Positions 16,594 through 23,948 of a stretch of 64,000 nt of DNA are shown piece after piece; within the stretch, counting starts at the first letter, position 1; every line of letters starts with the position of its first letter. Made by a program: the position numbers and the translations under genes. The stretch is taken from positions 4,774,001 to 4,838,000 of the forward strand of contig NZ_AP024655.1 in NCBI RefSeq assembly GCF_019977355.1. The letters run 5' to 3'. The notes under the pieces were generated by a model. That model did not search any database. It saw nothing but the letters and a program-made list of their open reading frames with translations, and was not told the DNA's origin. This DNA is from Arthrobacter sp. NicSoilB8 (GTDB taxonomy: Bacteria > Actinomycetota > Actinomycetes > Actinomycetales > Micrococcaceae).

Positions 16594-17885
16594 CAGTTGG
16601 CCGCCTCCGTGATTTCCGGTTCTGCCGCAGCGGATCGTGCCTCAGTGGCTGGTGCCGGGGCGGGAGTCTCCTCATCGGCAAACCCTGCGCTGTATTCCTC
16701 GAACCAGGCCAGCTCTTCAGCCACCAGCGGGTGGGCCTCCACATAGGTGTTGGCAAACGCGGTCCGGATGTCAGGGGTTTCGAGGTCGTGGGTGGTCTTG
16801 CGGACGTAGGCGGCGAGTTCGTCGCCGTCGGCCCTGACCTGCTCGAAGAAGGCGTCGTCCGCGAGGCCCTCGGCCCGGAGGTACTTCTCCAGCCGGTCCA
16901 GCGGGTCCTTGGCCCGCCACAGGCTTTCCTCGTCGGAACCACGGTACTTAGTGGGGTCATCGGCAGTGGTGTGCGCCCCCACCCGGTAGGTGAACGCCTC
17001 GATCAGGACGGGGCCGTTGCCCTCGCGGGCCTGCTCCAGCGCCCATTCCGTGACAGCGTGGACGGCGATCACGTCATTGCCGTCCACCCGGATGCCGGGG
17101 AAGCCGTAGCCCTTGGCGCGGTTGGCGAGCGGAATGCGGGTCTGCACGGAGCTCGGCACGGAGATTGCCCAGTGGTTGTTCTGGCAGAAGAAGACGACGG
17201 GCGCCTGGTAGGACGAGGCGAACACCATGGATTCATGGACGTCGCCTTCGGAGCTGGCGCCGTCGCCAAAATACACCATGACGGCGGCTTTGGGCTCCTC
17301 CGGCTGTCCCGGTTCGCCGCCGTCGACGGCATTGGCGGCCGCCAGCTTCTGGTCCCGCTGGATGCCCATGGCATAACCGACGGCGTGCGGGGTCTGGGCT
17401 GCCAGGACGAGCGTGTAGAGGTGGAAGTTCGTGTCCTTGGGGTTCCAGCCGCCGTTGGAGACGCCCCGGAACTGACGCAGCAGCTCGGCGAGGTCCACGT
17501 TGCGTGTCAGGGCCACGCCGTGCTCACGGTAGGTCGGGAAGATGTAATCTTGGGGCTGGCTGGCCCGTCCGGAGCCGATCTGGGCCGCTTCCTGCCCTGT
17601 GAGCGGAACCCACAAGGCCAGCTGCCCCTGCCGCTGCAGGGCGGTGGCTTCCACATCGAAGCGGCGGATCTTCGCCATATCGGCATAGAAACCGCGCAGG
17701 GCGTCCGGATCAAGCTTCTCGGCGTACTTTGAGAAAACCGGGTCGGAGCCCAGGCTGCCGTCGGGGCCCAGCAGCTGCACCATCGGCTCGGGCGGGGCGC
17801 CCAGTTGGGCCTCGGCTTCCGCCTCGAGCTGGTCATCCATGTCGGTTCCGTCGAACTCGGTAGAGGGCAGATGTGTGGCGCCCAT
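16593..17885 (-). CDS. bkdA1: branched-chain 2-oxoacid dehydrogenase E1 alpha
   Basis: Alpha subunit of the E1 component; decarboxylates 2-oxoacids from leucine, isoleucine and valine with thiamine diphosphate. The cofactor motif runs from GDGASSEGDVHESM to QNNHWAIS (GDG...NN) near residues 210-245. The start at 17885 has AAGGAGACGGT directly upstream; the frame stays open 23 more codons, but that part overlaps the regulatory dyad. The protein is 430 residues, with an acidic Pro/Ala tail. First gene of the operon; products are acyl-CoA for catabolism or branched-chain fatty acid synthesis. Confidence 0.93.
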   Translation of the reverse strand: MGATHLPSTEFDGTDMDDQLEAEAEAQLGAPPEPMVQLLGPDGSLGSDPVFSKYAEKLDPDALRGFYADMAKIRRFDVEATALQRQGQLALWVPLTGQEAAQIGSGRASQPQDYIFPTYREHGVALTRNVDLAELLRQFRGVSNGGWNPKDTNFHLYTLVLAAQTPHAVGYAMGIQRDQKLAAANAVDGGEPGQPEEPKAAVMVYFGDGASSEGDVHESMVFASSYQAPVVFFCQNNHWAISVPSSVQTRIPLANRAKGYGFPGIRVDGNDVIAVHAVTEWALEQAREGNGPVLIEAFTYRVGAHTTADDPTKYRGSDEESLWRAKDPLDRLEKYLRAEGLADDAFFEQVRADGDELAAYVRKTTHDLETPDIRTAFANTYVEAHPLVAEELAWFEEYSAGFADEETPAPAPATEARSAAAEPEITEAAN

Positions 17886-17930
17886 ACCGTCTCCTTGCTT
17901 GCCGCATCCGAATGCGCCGCAATCGCTGGG

Positions 17931-17972
17931 ATATATGCCAGACCGGGAATACATTCCGGATTAGGCATATAT
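17931..17972. promoter_or_regulatory. concentric double dyad upstream of bkd operon
   Basis: Outer arms ATATATGCC (17931-17939) and GGCATATAT (17964-17972) are perfect. Inner arms GGAAT (17946-17950) and ATTCC (17953-17957) share exactly the same centre. The element is AT-rich against a GC-rich background and lies 46-87 bases upstream of the E1 alpha start, a position for an operator or promoter. Confidence 0.65.
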
Positions 17973-18032
17973 TTTGGCTTACTCGTCCTTACTCTAGCCG
18001 CACGGGGCGGCCTGAACGCGTCATGTTAACCG

Positions 18033-19151
18033 CTAGGAACGCCGTGGTGGTTTTGTGTAGATCGCACAGAGCTCGAGGAAGCGGGTGTTGGCTTCCGGTT
18101 CACCGATGCTGACCCGCACCCCCTCCTCGCCAAAGGCCCGCACGGAGAGTGCCCGTTCCGCCGCCAGGGCGGCGAATTCCGCACTGTTGGCGCCCAGGCC
18201 AAGCCAGACGAAGTTGCCCTGGGCTTCCGGAATGAACCAGCCGAGTTCCCGCAGTCCGGCGGTGACGCGGTCCCGCTCGTCCACCAGGCTTTGTACCCTT
18301 TCTACAACGTCGCCGAAATGCTCGAGTGACGTTACGGCAGCTGTTTCCGCGATTTGGGACACCGCGAACGGTGTAGCGGCGACCCGGAGGTGTTGCGTCA
18401 GTTCGGGCCGGGAGACGCTGTAGCCCACGCGGAGACCGGCGAGGCCGTGCGCCTTCGAAAATGTCCGCAGGACGACCACGTTGGGGTACTTGCGGTACAT
18501 CGCGATGCCGTCCACGGCGTCCTCGGCGCGGACAAATTCCTGGTAGGCCTCGTCAATGACCACCACGACGTCGGAGGGAACGGCCTTGATGAAGCGCTCC
18601 GTTTCCTCGGTGGTCAGGATAGGCCCGGTCGGGTTGTTCGGCGTGCACAGCAGGATCATCCGGGTCCGCGCGGAGACGGCAGCTCCCATGGCGTCCAGGT
18701 CATGCCGCCCGTCGGCGGTCAACGGGATCCGGACGCTCTCAGCGCCGGCCAGTCCGACACAGATCGGGTAGGCCTCGAACGAGCGCCAGGCGTAGATGAC
18801 TTCGTCGGCCTTGCCGTCGTCGTTTTGGCCGGCGAACGTAGCCAGCAGTTGGTTCAGGGCGCCCAGGCTGCCGGCACCCGTGACAATGTCCTCGGCGGGA
18901 ACGTCCAGGAAGGTGGAGAGCGACTCACGCAGCTTGCTGCTGAGCGGATCCGGGTAGCGGTTGAAGTCGGTTTGCGCCGCGATGGCCTGCTGCACTGCAG
19001 GGATCGGGGGCAGCGGGTTTTCGTTGGAGGAGAGCTTGTAGCTGACCAGCCCCTCGACGGCGGCCGGCGGCTTTCCGGCCGCGTAGCGGGGGAGACGGTC
19101 TACCACCGGACGGGGCCTGATGCCCCCGGCCGCGTTTTCTGATGAAGTCAT
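18033..19151 (-). CDS. histidinol-phosphate / aromatic aminotransferase (HisC family)
   Basis: Fold-type I aminotransferase, 372 residues. Motifs: substrate region KLSSNENPLPP near residue 40, PNNPTGPILT with the cofactor Asn, DEAYQEFV with Asp-Tyr, and the PLP lysine in RTFSKAHGLAGLRVGY. This architecture is shared by HisC and by the actinobacterial aromatic aminotransferase Pat; the location beside the bkd operon and away from other his genes favours a general or aromatic role. The ATG at 19151 begins the conserved part; a 30-codon upstream extension is open but reads like non-coding sequence. Confidence 0.88.
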   Translation of the reverse strand: MTSSENAAGGIRPRPVVDRLPRYAAGKPPAAVEGLVSYKLSSNENPLPPIPAVQQAIAAQTDFNRYPDPLSSKLRESLSTFLDVPAEDIVTGAGSLGALNQLLATFAGQNDDGKADEVIYAWRSFEAYPICVGLAGAESVRIPLTADGRHDLDAMGAAVSARTRMILLCTPNNPTGPILTTEETERFIKAVPSDVVVVIDEAYQEFVRAEDAVDGIAMYRKYPNVVVLRTFSKAHGLAGLRVGYSVSRPELTQHLRVAATPFAVSQIAETAAVTSLEHFGDVVERVQSLVDERDRVTAGLRELGWFIPEAQGNFVWLGLGANSAEFAALAAERALSVRAFGEEGVRVSIGEPEANTRFLELCAIYTKPPRRS

Positions 19152-19247
19152 GCGAACTAGCCTACTTCGGGTTCCTGCTGTTATTGGGGCCGTTATTGGG
19201 GGACATGGTCCCTGCCGCTGGCGCCGGGCGTATGACAGCATGAGCGC

Positions 19248-19634
19248 ATGCGCTCATTCATCGTTCGAGTCATCATCAACGGGCTGGCCCTGGCCATCGC
19301 GTGCTGGATCCTCACCGGCCTGGATATTTCCACCGCTGGCGACAATACTCTCAGCACCATCCTGGGATACCTGTTCATCGGCCTGATCTTCGGCCTGGTC
19401 AATGCCTTCATCAAGCCAATCGTCAGCCTCCTGTCGCTGCCGATCACCATCCTCACCCTGGGCCTTTTCACGGTTGTCATCAACGCGGGAATGCTCTACC
19501 TGACGTCCTGGATCAGCAGCTACACCACAGTGCACTTCACCATCGACTCGTTCTTCTGGACTGCGATATTTGCCGCCATCATCATCAGCTGCGTCTCCCT
19601 CGTGGCAAGCTTCCTCCCCGCGCTCGATCGTTAG
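19248..19634 (+). CDS. YvlD/DUF-type four-helix membrane protein (phage holin 4_2 family)
   Basis: A 128-residue protein with four hydrophobic segments (about residues 4-22, 36-58, 64-86 and 103-123) and the conserved loop GLVNAFIKPIVSLLSLPITI that marks this small membrane family. The name phage holin comes from an old family label; chromosomal members such as Bacillus YvlD are not phage proteins and have no proven role. Divergent from the HisC gene. Its last 50 bases overlap the 3' end of the convergent lipase-like gene, which is unusual here. Confidence 0.85.
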   Translation: MRSFIVRVIINGLALAIACWILTGLDISTAGDNTLSTILGYLFIGLIFGLVNAFIKPIVSLLSLPITILTLGLFTVVINAGMLYLTSWISSYTTVHFTIDSFFWTAIFAAIIISCVSLVASFLPALDR

Positions 19635-21030
19635 TAGCGGGCGGTTCCTGGCCGGGCCTGCCCTCGTCCCGGGCGTGGCCGGGCCGGGCCTCCCGCCGGA
19701 GCGAAAACCGGTTCACCGTCGCCGCACCGCCGGTTCCCACCACAGCAGCCAGCGCCGCCGTGGAGTCCCGCAGCGAATTGTCGCGGCTCGCCGTGATGAG
19801 CGCGGCCCCGTCGGCGTAGTTCTCCAGCCGGTGCCCTGGACCCAGGCCGAAGTCCTTCAGCGGCGGCAGGTCCAGCGGGTTGGTGAGCGTCACGGTCACC
19901 CGGTCCCTGGTATCCGGGTTGGCCACTCCGTCCGCCCCCGGAACCCAGTCCTGCTCATGTTCCAGATGCAGGCTGCGGATCCCCGGTTCAGGGCTGATGC
20001 CGCCGACCGGCGAGCCCGCCGTCAGCACGAACTTCAGATCGTACTCGGCCAGGACAGCCCGGTCCCTGCCGAGATTCATCGCGTGGATCCCGCCCTGGCT
20101 GTAGCCCACCGCCACGAGCTGATCGCCGGCCGCGGCTCCTGCCTGCTGCAGAGCTTGCCGGATGGCCACAGCCGTCGATGCGGAGTCGTAGCCCAAAGCC
20201 TCGGCGACTCCGGCGGGATCAAAGGGGTTGGCGCCTTCCGGTGTACCGCCCAGCTGGGTTCCGGGGATGATCACCACCCATGCAGGCCGTTCCGCGCCGT
20301 CGACCTCGATGACTTCGATCTGGCCGCTCCGCTGCCCCACGGCTCCGGCCCTCCGCAGCAGCCCGGCGGGCGAGAGGTCGACATCGGCGGAAAAGGTCTC
20401 CCGCCCCACGATGCTCACCGGCCGCGGCTTGAGGAAGACGAGCCCCGGCGCCTCGGCGGCATCCCGGACGAGGCGCCGGACATCAGCGGGCCCGCCCAAG
20501 GCTCCGAGCACGGCGGCCAGGGGCGCGGGCAGGCCAAGCAGCACGGCGAGATTCCGGGGCACCATGGCGATCCAGTCCTCGACGGCGTCACGGGCGCCGG
20601 GCAGCGCCGGGGGCTCCGGCGCTGCCCCGTACTCGGAGCCGTGAAGGCCCATCCGCAGCAGCAGGGCATTGCGGGCTTCGGCGTATTCGTACTCGCGGCG
20701 GCTGGCGCTGACGTCCTGGCCGATGCGCTGGAGTTGCGACCGGACCACGCCGATCTCCCGGCTGGCTTCGCCCACCGCGATGATGGCGTTGCTGCCGCTG
20801 GTGTAGGAGTCGGACTGATACGGGAAAAGTGCGCGCCGGACGGCGTCGGCCTCCGTCTCAACCGTCTGCAGCTGCCGGACCAGGCCGTCCAGTGCCGCGG
20901 CACCGGCGAGCAGCTCTTCGAACTGGAAGCTCAGCCCTCCGATTCCGCCCCTGATGCGCAGGCTTCCGTCAGGTGGCGGCGCGGAGACCAGGGGCGGACC
21001 GCCGGAGCCGGCCGGAGTCGCCTCTGTCAT
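19585..21030 (-). CDS. alpha/beta-hydrolase-like protein with WXG-type helical N-terminal domain
   Basis: A 481-residue protein. Residues 30-140 are helical and heptad-rich (VRQLQTVETEADAVRRALF, EYEYAEARNALLLRMGLH), similar in kind to WXG/LXG carrier domains. The second half contains the hydrolase nucleophile elbow VGYSQGGIHAMNLG near residue 320, with WVVIIPGTQLGGTPEG before it and a plausible acid in EHEQDWVPGADGV and histidine in GPGHRLENY. There is no signal peptide. The start overlaps the stop of the upstream WXG-like gene (ATGA), so the two are coupled. Together they suggest a lipase/esterase-type effector of ESX-like export or a cell-surface enzyme; no secretion gene is nearby. Not a family I can name. 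Confidence 0.7.
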   Translation of the reverse strand: MTEATPAGSGGPPLVSAPPPDGSLRIRGGIGGLSFQFEELLAGAAALDGLVRQLQTVETEADAVRRALFPYQSDSYTSGSNAIIAVGEASREIGVVRSQLQRIGQDVSASRREYEYAEARNALLLRMGLHGSEYGAAPEPPALPGARDAVEDWIAMVPRNLAVLLGLPAPLAAVLGALGGPADVRRLVRDAAEAPGLVFLKPRPVSIVGRETFSADVDLSPAGLLRRAGAVGQRSGQIEVIEVDGAERPAWVVIIPGTQLGGTPEGANPFDPAGVAEALGYDSASTAVAIRQALQQAGAAAGDQLVAVGYSQGGIHAMNLGRDRAVLAEYDLKFVLTAGSPVGGISPEPGIRSLHLEHEQDWVPGADGVANPDTRDRVTVTLTNPLDLPPLKDFGLGPGHRLENYADGAALITASRDNSLRDSTAALAAVVGTGGAATVNRFSLRREARPGHARDEGRPGQEPPATNDRARGGSLPRGRRS

Positions 21031-21329
21031 CAGGGGCGCGCCCGGTCGGCGGGCTGGGTCATGTTCCGGGCATGCCGGAGCACCACCGCCACGGCTTCAA
21101 GCAGGGCGTCCCGGCCCCGGTGCAGCGCCGCTGCCTGCAGTGACAGCGTCAGCCGGTAGGCGCGTCCGGCGGGCGACTGCCAGGTCTGCAGCTCAAGGCG
21201 GGCCAGCGCGGCGAGTACGGCATCCGCCTCATCGGCACACCGCGCAACGCGTGCCGCGAGCTGCTGGACTTCGTAACTGCGCGACGCGCACTCGAGGGCA
21301 TCGGCGGCCGTCACGCCAAGAATAGCCAC
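21030..21329 (-). CDS. small WXG100-like helical protein
   Basis: A 99-residue all-helical protein with a central W-x-x-P turn (LQTWQSPAGRAYRLTL) flanked by two long amphipathic helices. This matches the helix-turn-helix hairpin of WXG100 proteins, though the motif is WQSP rather than a strict W-X-G. It overlaps the lipase-like gene by the ATGA junction, which fits a substrate/chaperone pair. No signal peptide, no ESX machinery in the window. Assignment to the family is by pattern only. Confidence 0.65.
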   Translation of the reverse strand: MAILGVTAADALECASRSYEVQQLAARVARCADEADAVLAALARLELQTWQSPAGRAYRLTLSLQAAALHRGRDALLEAVAVVLRHARNMTQPADRARP

Positions 21330-21364
21330 GCTGCCCGCCTGCCCCGGATTCCGCTGCCCGGCAT

Positions 21365-21431
21365 CATCGAATTGCCTGCTTCATCGACCGCCTGCGTCGT
21401 CGAACTGCCGGCTTCATCGAACTGCCTGCGT
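21365..21431. repeat. four 16-17-bp tandem repeats in intergenic region
   Basis: Units at 21365-21381, 21382-21397, 21398-21414 and 21415-21431 share the core CATCGAACTGCCTGCGT; a fifth partial copy follows. The 323-base gap to purB also holds two exact copies of GGATGGCGCACG (21551-21574). No gene is evident in this gap. Confidence 0.8.
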
Positions 21432-21550
21432 CATTCCACTGATCATGAACCGACGCTAGCGGGCGCCCGGGAACCGCCGAAAGCGCCCCGTCCGGCCATG
21501 TGGATAACGCGCCTGGCCCCCGCGCGGCGGCAGCCCGGCAGTGTCACACC

Positions 21551-21574
21551 GGATGGCGCACGGGATGGCGCACG
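21551..21574. repeat. exact tandem duplication of a 12-mer upstream of purB
   Basis: GGATGGCGCACG occurs twice in direct contact, about 80 bases before the purB start. It could lie in the promoter or leader. Confidence 0.7.
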
Positions 21575-21652
21575 GCCGCGTCGTGAGGAGCGGCGATGTC
21601 ACAAGGACAGGTGCGCTTAAGGCCCGGCGGCACTTCGTGAAAGAATCGGCAC

Positions 21653-23095
21653 ATGCCTGAAACTGCCGCCACAGCTGATACCCGCACGCCGTCTGGACGC
21701 CTGGCCCTCGCCGCGTCCGACTCCCCGATCGCGCTCGGCCCGCTGGATGGCCGCTACCAGTCCGCCGTCGCGCCGCTCGTGGACTACCTGTCCGAAGCAG
21801 CCCTGAACCGCGACCGCGTGGCCGTGGAGGTGGAGTGGCTGATCCACCTGACCGGCAACAGCGTCCTGCCCGGGGCCGGTCCGCTCACGGCGGCACAGCA
21901 GGAGCAGCTGCGCGCGATTGTCACGGAGTTCGACGCCGCGTCAGTGGCCGAGCTGGCCGAAATCGAGGCAGTGACGGTGCACGACGTCAAAGCCGTCGAG
22001 TACTACATCGGCCGCCGGCTGCCCGGCATCGGGATCGACCACCTGACCGCCATGGTTCACTTCGGCTGCACCTCGGAGGACATCAACAACCTCTCCTACG
22101 CCCTTGGCGTGAAGGGCGCAGTGGAGGACGTGTGGCTGCCTGCGGCCCGCGCCCTCGTTGCCCAGATCAGCACCATGGCCGAGGACAACCGTGCGGTTCC
22201 GATGCTCTCCCGCACGCACGGCCAGCCGGCCACGCCCACCACGCTGGGCAAGGAACTGGCCGTCATTGCGCACCGGCTCACCCGTCAGCTGGACCGGATT
22301 GCCCGGACCGAATACCTCGGCAAGATCAACGGCGCCACCGGCACCTACGCCGCCCACGTCGCCTCCGTCCCGGGCGCCGACTGGGAGCACGTGGCGAAGA
22401 GCTTCGTCGAGGGCCTCGGCCTGACCTGGAACCCCCTGACCACCCAGATCGAAAGCCACGACTGGCAGGCGGAACTCTACGCCGACGTCGCGCGCTTCAA
22501 CCGCATCCTGCACAACGTCTGCACGGACATCTGGAGCTACATCTCGATCGGCTACTTCGTGCAGATTCCGGTGGCAGGGGCCACCGGCTCCTCCACCATG
22601 CCGCACAAGGTGAACCCGATCCGTTTTGAAAACGCCGAGGCCAACCTCGAGATCTCCTCCGGCCTGCTGGACGTGCTGGGCTCCACGCTGGTCACGTCCC
22701 GCTGGCAGCGCGACCTCACCGATTCCTCCTCGCAGCGCAACATCGGTGTGGCGTTCGGCCACTCGCTGCTGGCCATCTCGAACGTCGCCAAGGGCCTGGA
22801 CCGGCTCAAGGTTGCCGAGGATGTCCTGGCGGCGGACCTGGACACCAACTGGGAAGTCCTTGGCGAGGCCATCCAGATGGTCATGCGCGCCGAGGCCATC
22901 GCCGGCGTCGAGGGCATGGAGAATCCGTACGAGCGGCTCAAGGACCTGACCCGCGGGCACCGCGTGGATGCCGCACGGATGCGCGAATTCGTCCAGAGCC
23001 TGGGCCTGTCTGCCGACGCCGAGGCCCGGCTTCTGGCCCTGACCCCGGGCCGCTACACCGGCATCGCGGACCAGCTGGTGGATCACCTCAAGTGA
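21653..23095 (+). CDS. purB: adenylosuccinate lyase
   Basis: Purine biosynthesis enzyme that removes fumarate from SAICAR and from adenylosuccinate; cytoplasmic tetramer. The 480-residue protein has the superfamily signature SSTMPHKVNPIRFENAEANL near residue 315 with the flexible catalytic-serine loop, and TSEDINN and RTHGQPATPTTLGKEL earlier, which supply the general acid histidine. It is the longer PurB type. The start ATG at 21653 gives the conserved N terminus. The histidine phosphatase gene overlaps its last four bases (GTGA). Confidence 0.96.
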   Translation: MPETAATADTRTPSGRLALAASDSPIALGPLDGRYQSAVAPLVDYLSEAALNRDRVAVEVEWLIHLTGNSVLPGAGPLTAAQQEQLRAIVTEFDAASVAELAEIEAVTVHDVKAVEYYIGRRLPGIGIDHLTAMVHFGCTSEDINNLSYALGVKGAVEDVWLPAARALVAQISTMAEDNRAVPMLSRTHGQPATPTTLGKELAVIAHRLTRQLDRIARTEYLGKINGATGTYAAHVASVPGADWEHVAKSFVEGLGLTWNPLTTQIESHDWQAELYADVARFNRILHNVCTDIWSYISIGYFVQIPVAGATGSSTMPHKVNPIRFENAEANLEISSGLLDVLGSTLVTSRWQRDLTDSSSQRNIGVAFGHSLLAISNVAKGLDRLKVAEDVLAADLDTNWEVLGEAIQMVMRAEAIAGVEGMENPYERLKDLTRGHRVDAARMREFVQSLGLSADAEARLLALTPGRYTGIADQLVDHLK

Positions 23096-23763
23096 GACTC
23101 CTGCTCATCCGCCACGGCCAGACGCCCGGCAATGTTCTCGGCCAGCTTGACACCGCCCACCCGGGCCCCGGGCTGACGGAACTCGGCGAACGGCAGGCTG
23201 CCGCCCTTGCGAGATCGCTCGCCAATGAGCGGATCCGCGCCCTGTATGCCTCCACCCTGGTCCGGACGCAGATCACGGCGGCACCCCTCGCGCGGGTGCA
23301 CGGGCTGGAAACCGAGGTGCTTCCGGGCATTCACGAGATCGAGGCCGGGGCGTTGGAGAAGCTCACGGACCACGAATCGCACAAGCGGTACCTGGGCACC
23401 ATTTTTGCCTGGGCGGACGGCGAGCTGGACCGCCGGATGCCTGCCGGTCCCAGCGGCCGGGACTTCTTCGAGCGCTACGACGCCGCCATTGCCGAAATAA
23501 CGGCACGGGCCAGCGGAGCGGGTGGCTCGGGGTCCGTTGCCGTGGTCAGCCACGGAGCCGCCATCCGGGTGTGGGCCGGCCTGCGGGCGGGCAACATCGA
23601 ACCGGACTTTGCCATCAGGCACGTGCTGGACAATACCGGCATCGTGGCGCTCGAGGGCGATCCCGACAACGGCTGGGAACTCATCCACTGGGACGACAGC
23701 CCCGTGGGCGGCCTGGCCCTGGCGGATCCGACGGCGGAGGATCCCACCGGCCGTTCGGCGTAA
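23092..23763 (+). CDS. histidine phosphatase family protein (phosphoglycerate-mutase-like)
   Basis: A 223-residue phosphatase with the phosphohistidine motif LLLIRHGQTPGN at residues 3-14, a second catalytic histidine in VVSHGAAIRVWAGL, and Arg/Glu at STLVRTQ and HEIEAG. These are the residues of broad phosphatases rather than glycolytic mutases. The GTG start overlaps the purB stop, so synthesis is coupled to PurB, although no purine function is known for it. Substrate is undefined. Confidence 0.88.
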   Translation: MRLLLIRHGQTPGNVLGQLDTAHPGPGLTELGERQAAALARSLANERIRALYASTLVRTQITAAPLARVHGLETEVLPGIHEIEAGALEKLTDHESHKRYLGTIFAWADGELDRRMPAGPSGRDFFERYDAAIAEITARASGAGGSGSVAVVSHGAAIRVWAGLRAGNIEPDFAIRHVLDNTGIVALEGDPDNGWELIHWDDSPVGGLALADPTAEDPTGRSA

Positions 23764-23782
23764 CGGGCCGGCCCGCTCCCGG

Positions 23783-23824
23783 CAGTCCGTCCCCTGCGCC
23801 CCGTCCCCTGTAGTCCGTCCCCTG
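23783..23824. repeat. three 14-bp tandem repeats before the glutamate dehydrogenase gene
   Basis: Units at 23783-23796, 23797-23810 and 23811-23824 end in CGTCCCCTG; the first and third are identical in 13 of 14 positions. They lie in the 185-base gap between the phosphatase and glutamate dehydrogenase genes. Confidence 0.7.
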
Positions 23825-23948
23825 CGGAGGCTGCCTGTTATCCGGGTCTGGACTGCTCCGCTGAACGCGGCGATGATGAAATCAGGCGCGGGGACAGGAC
23901 GGCCGGCGGCGGCATGCGGTTGATCCCGCGCAGTGGAGGCGCAGGCGT

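Noticed and set aside
19248..19634. Prophage holin
   Set aside because: The family name is historical; there are no phage genes around and the protein resembles chromosomal YvlD-type proteins.
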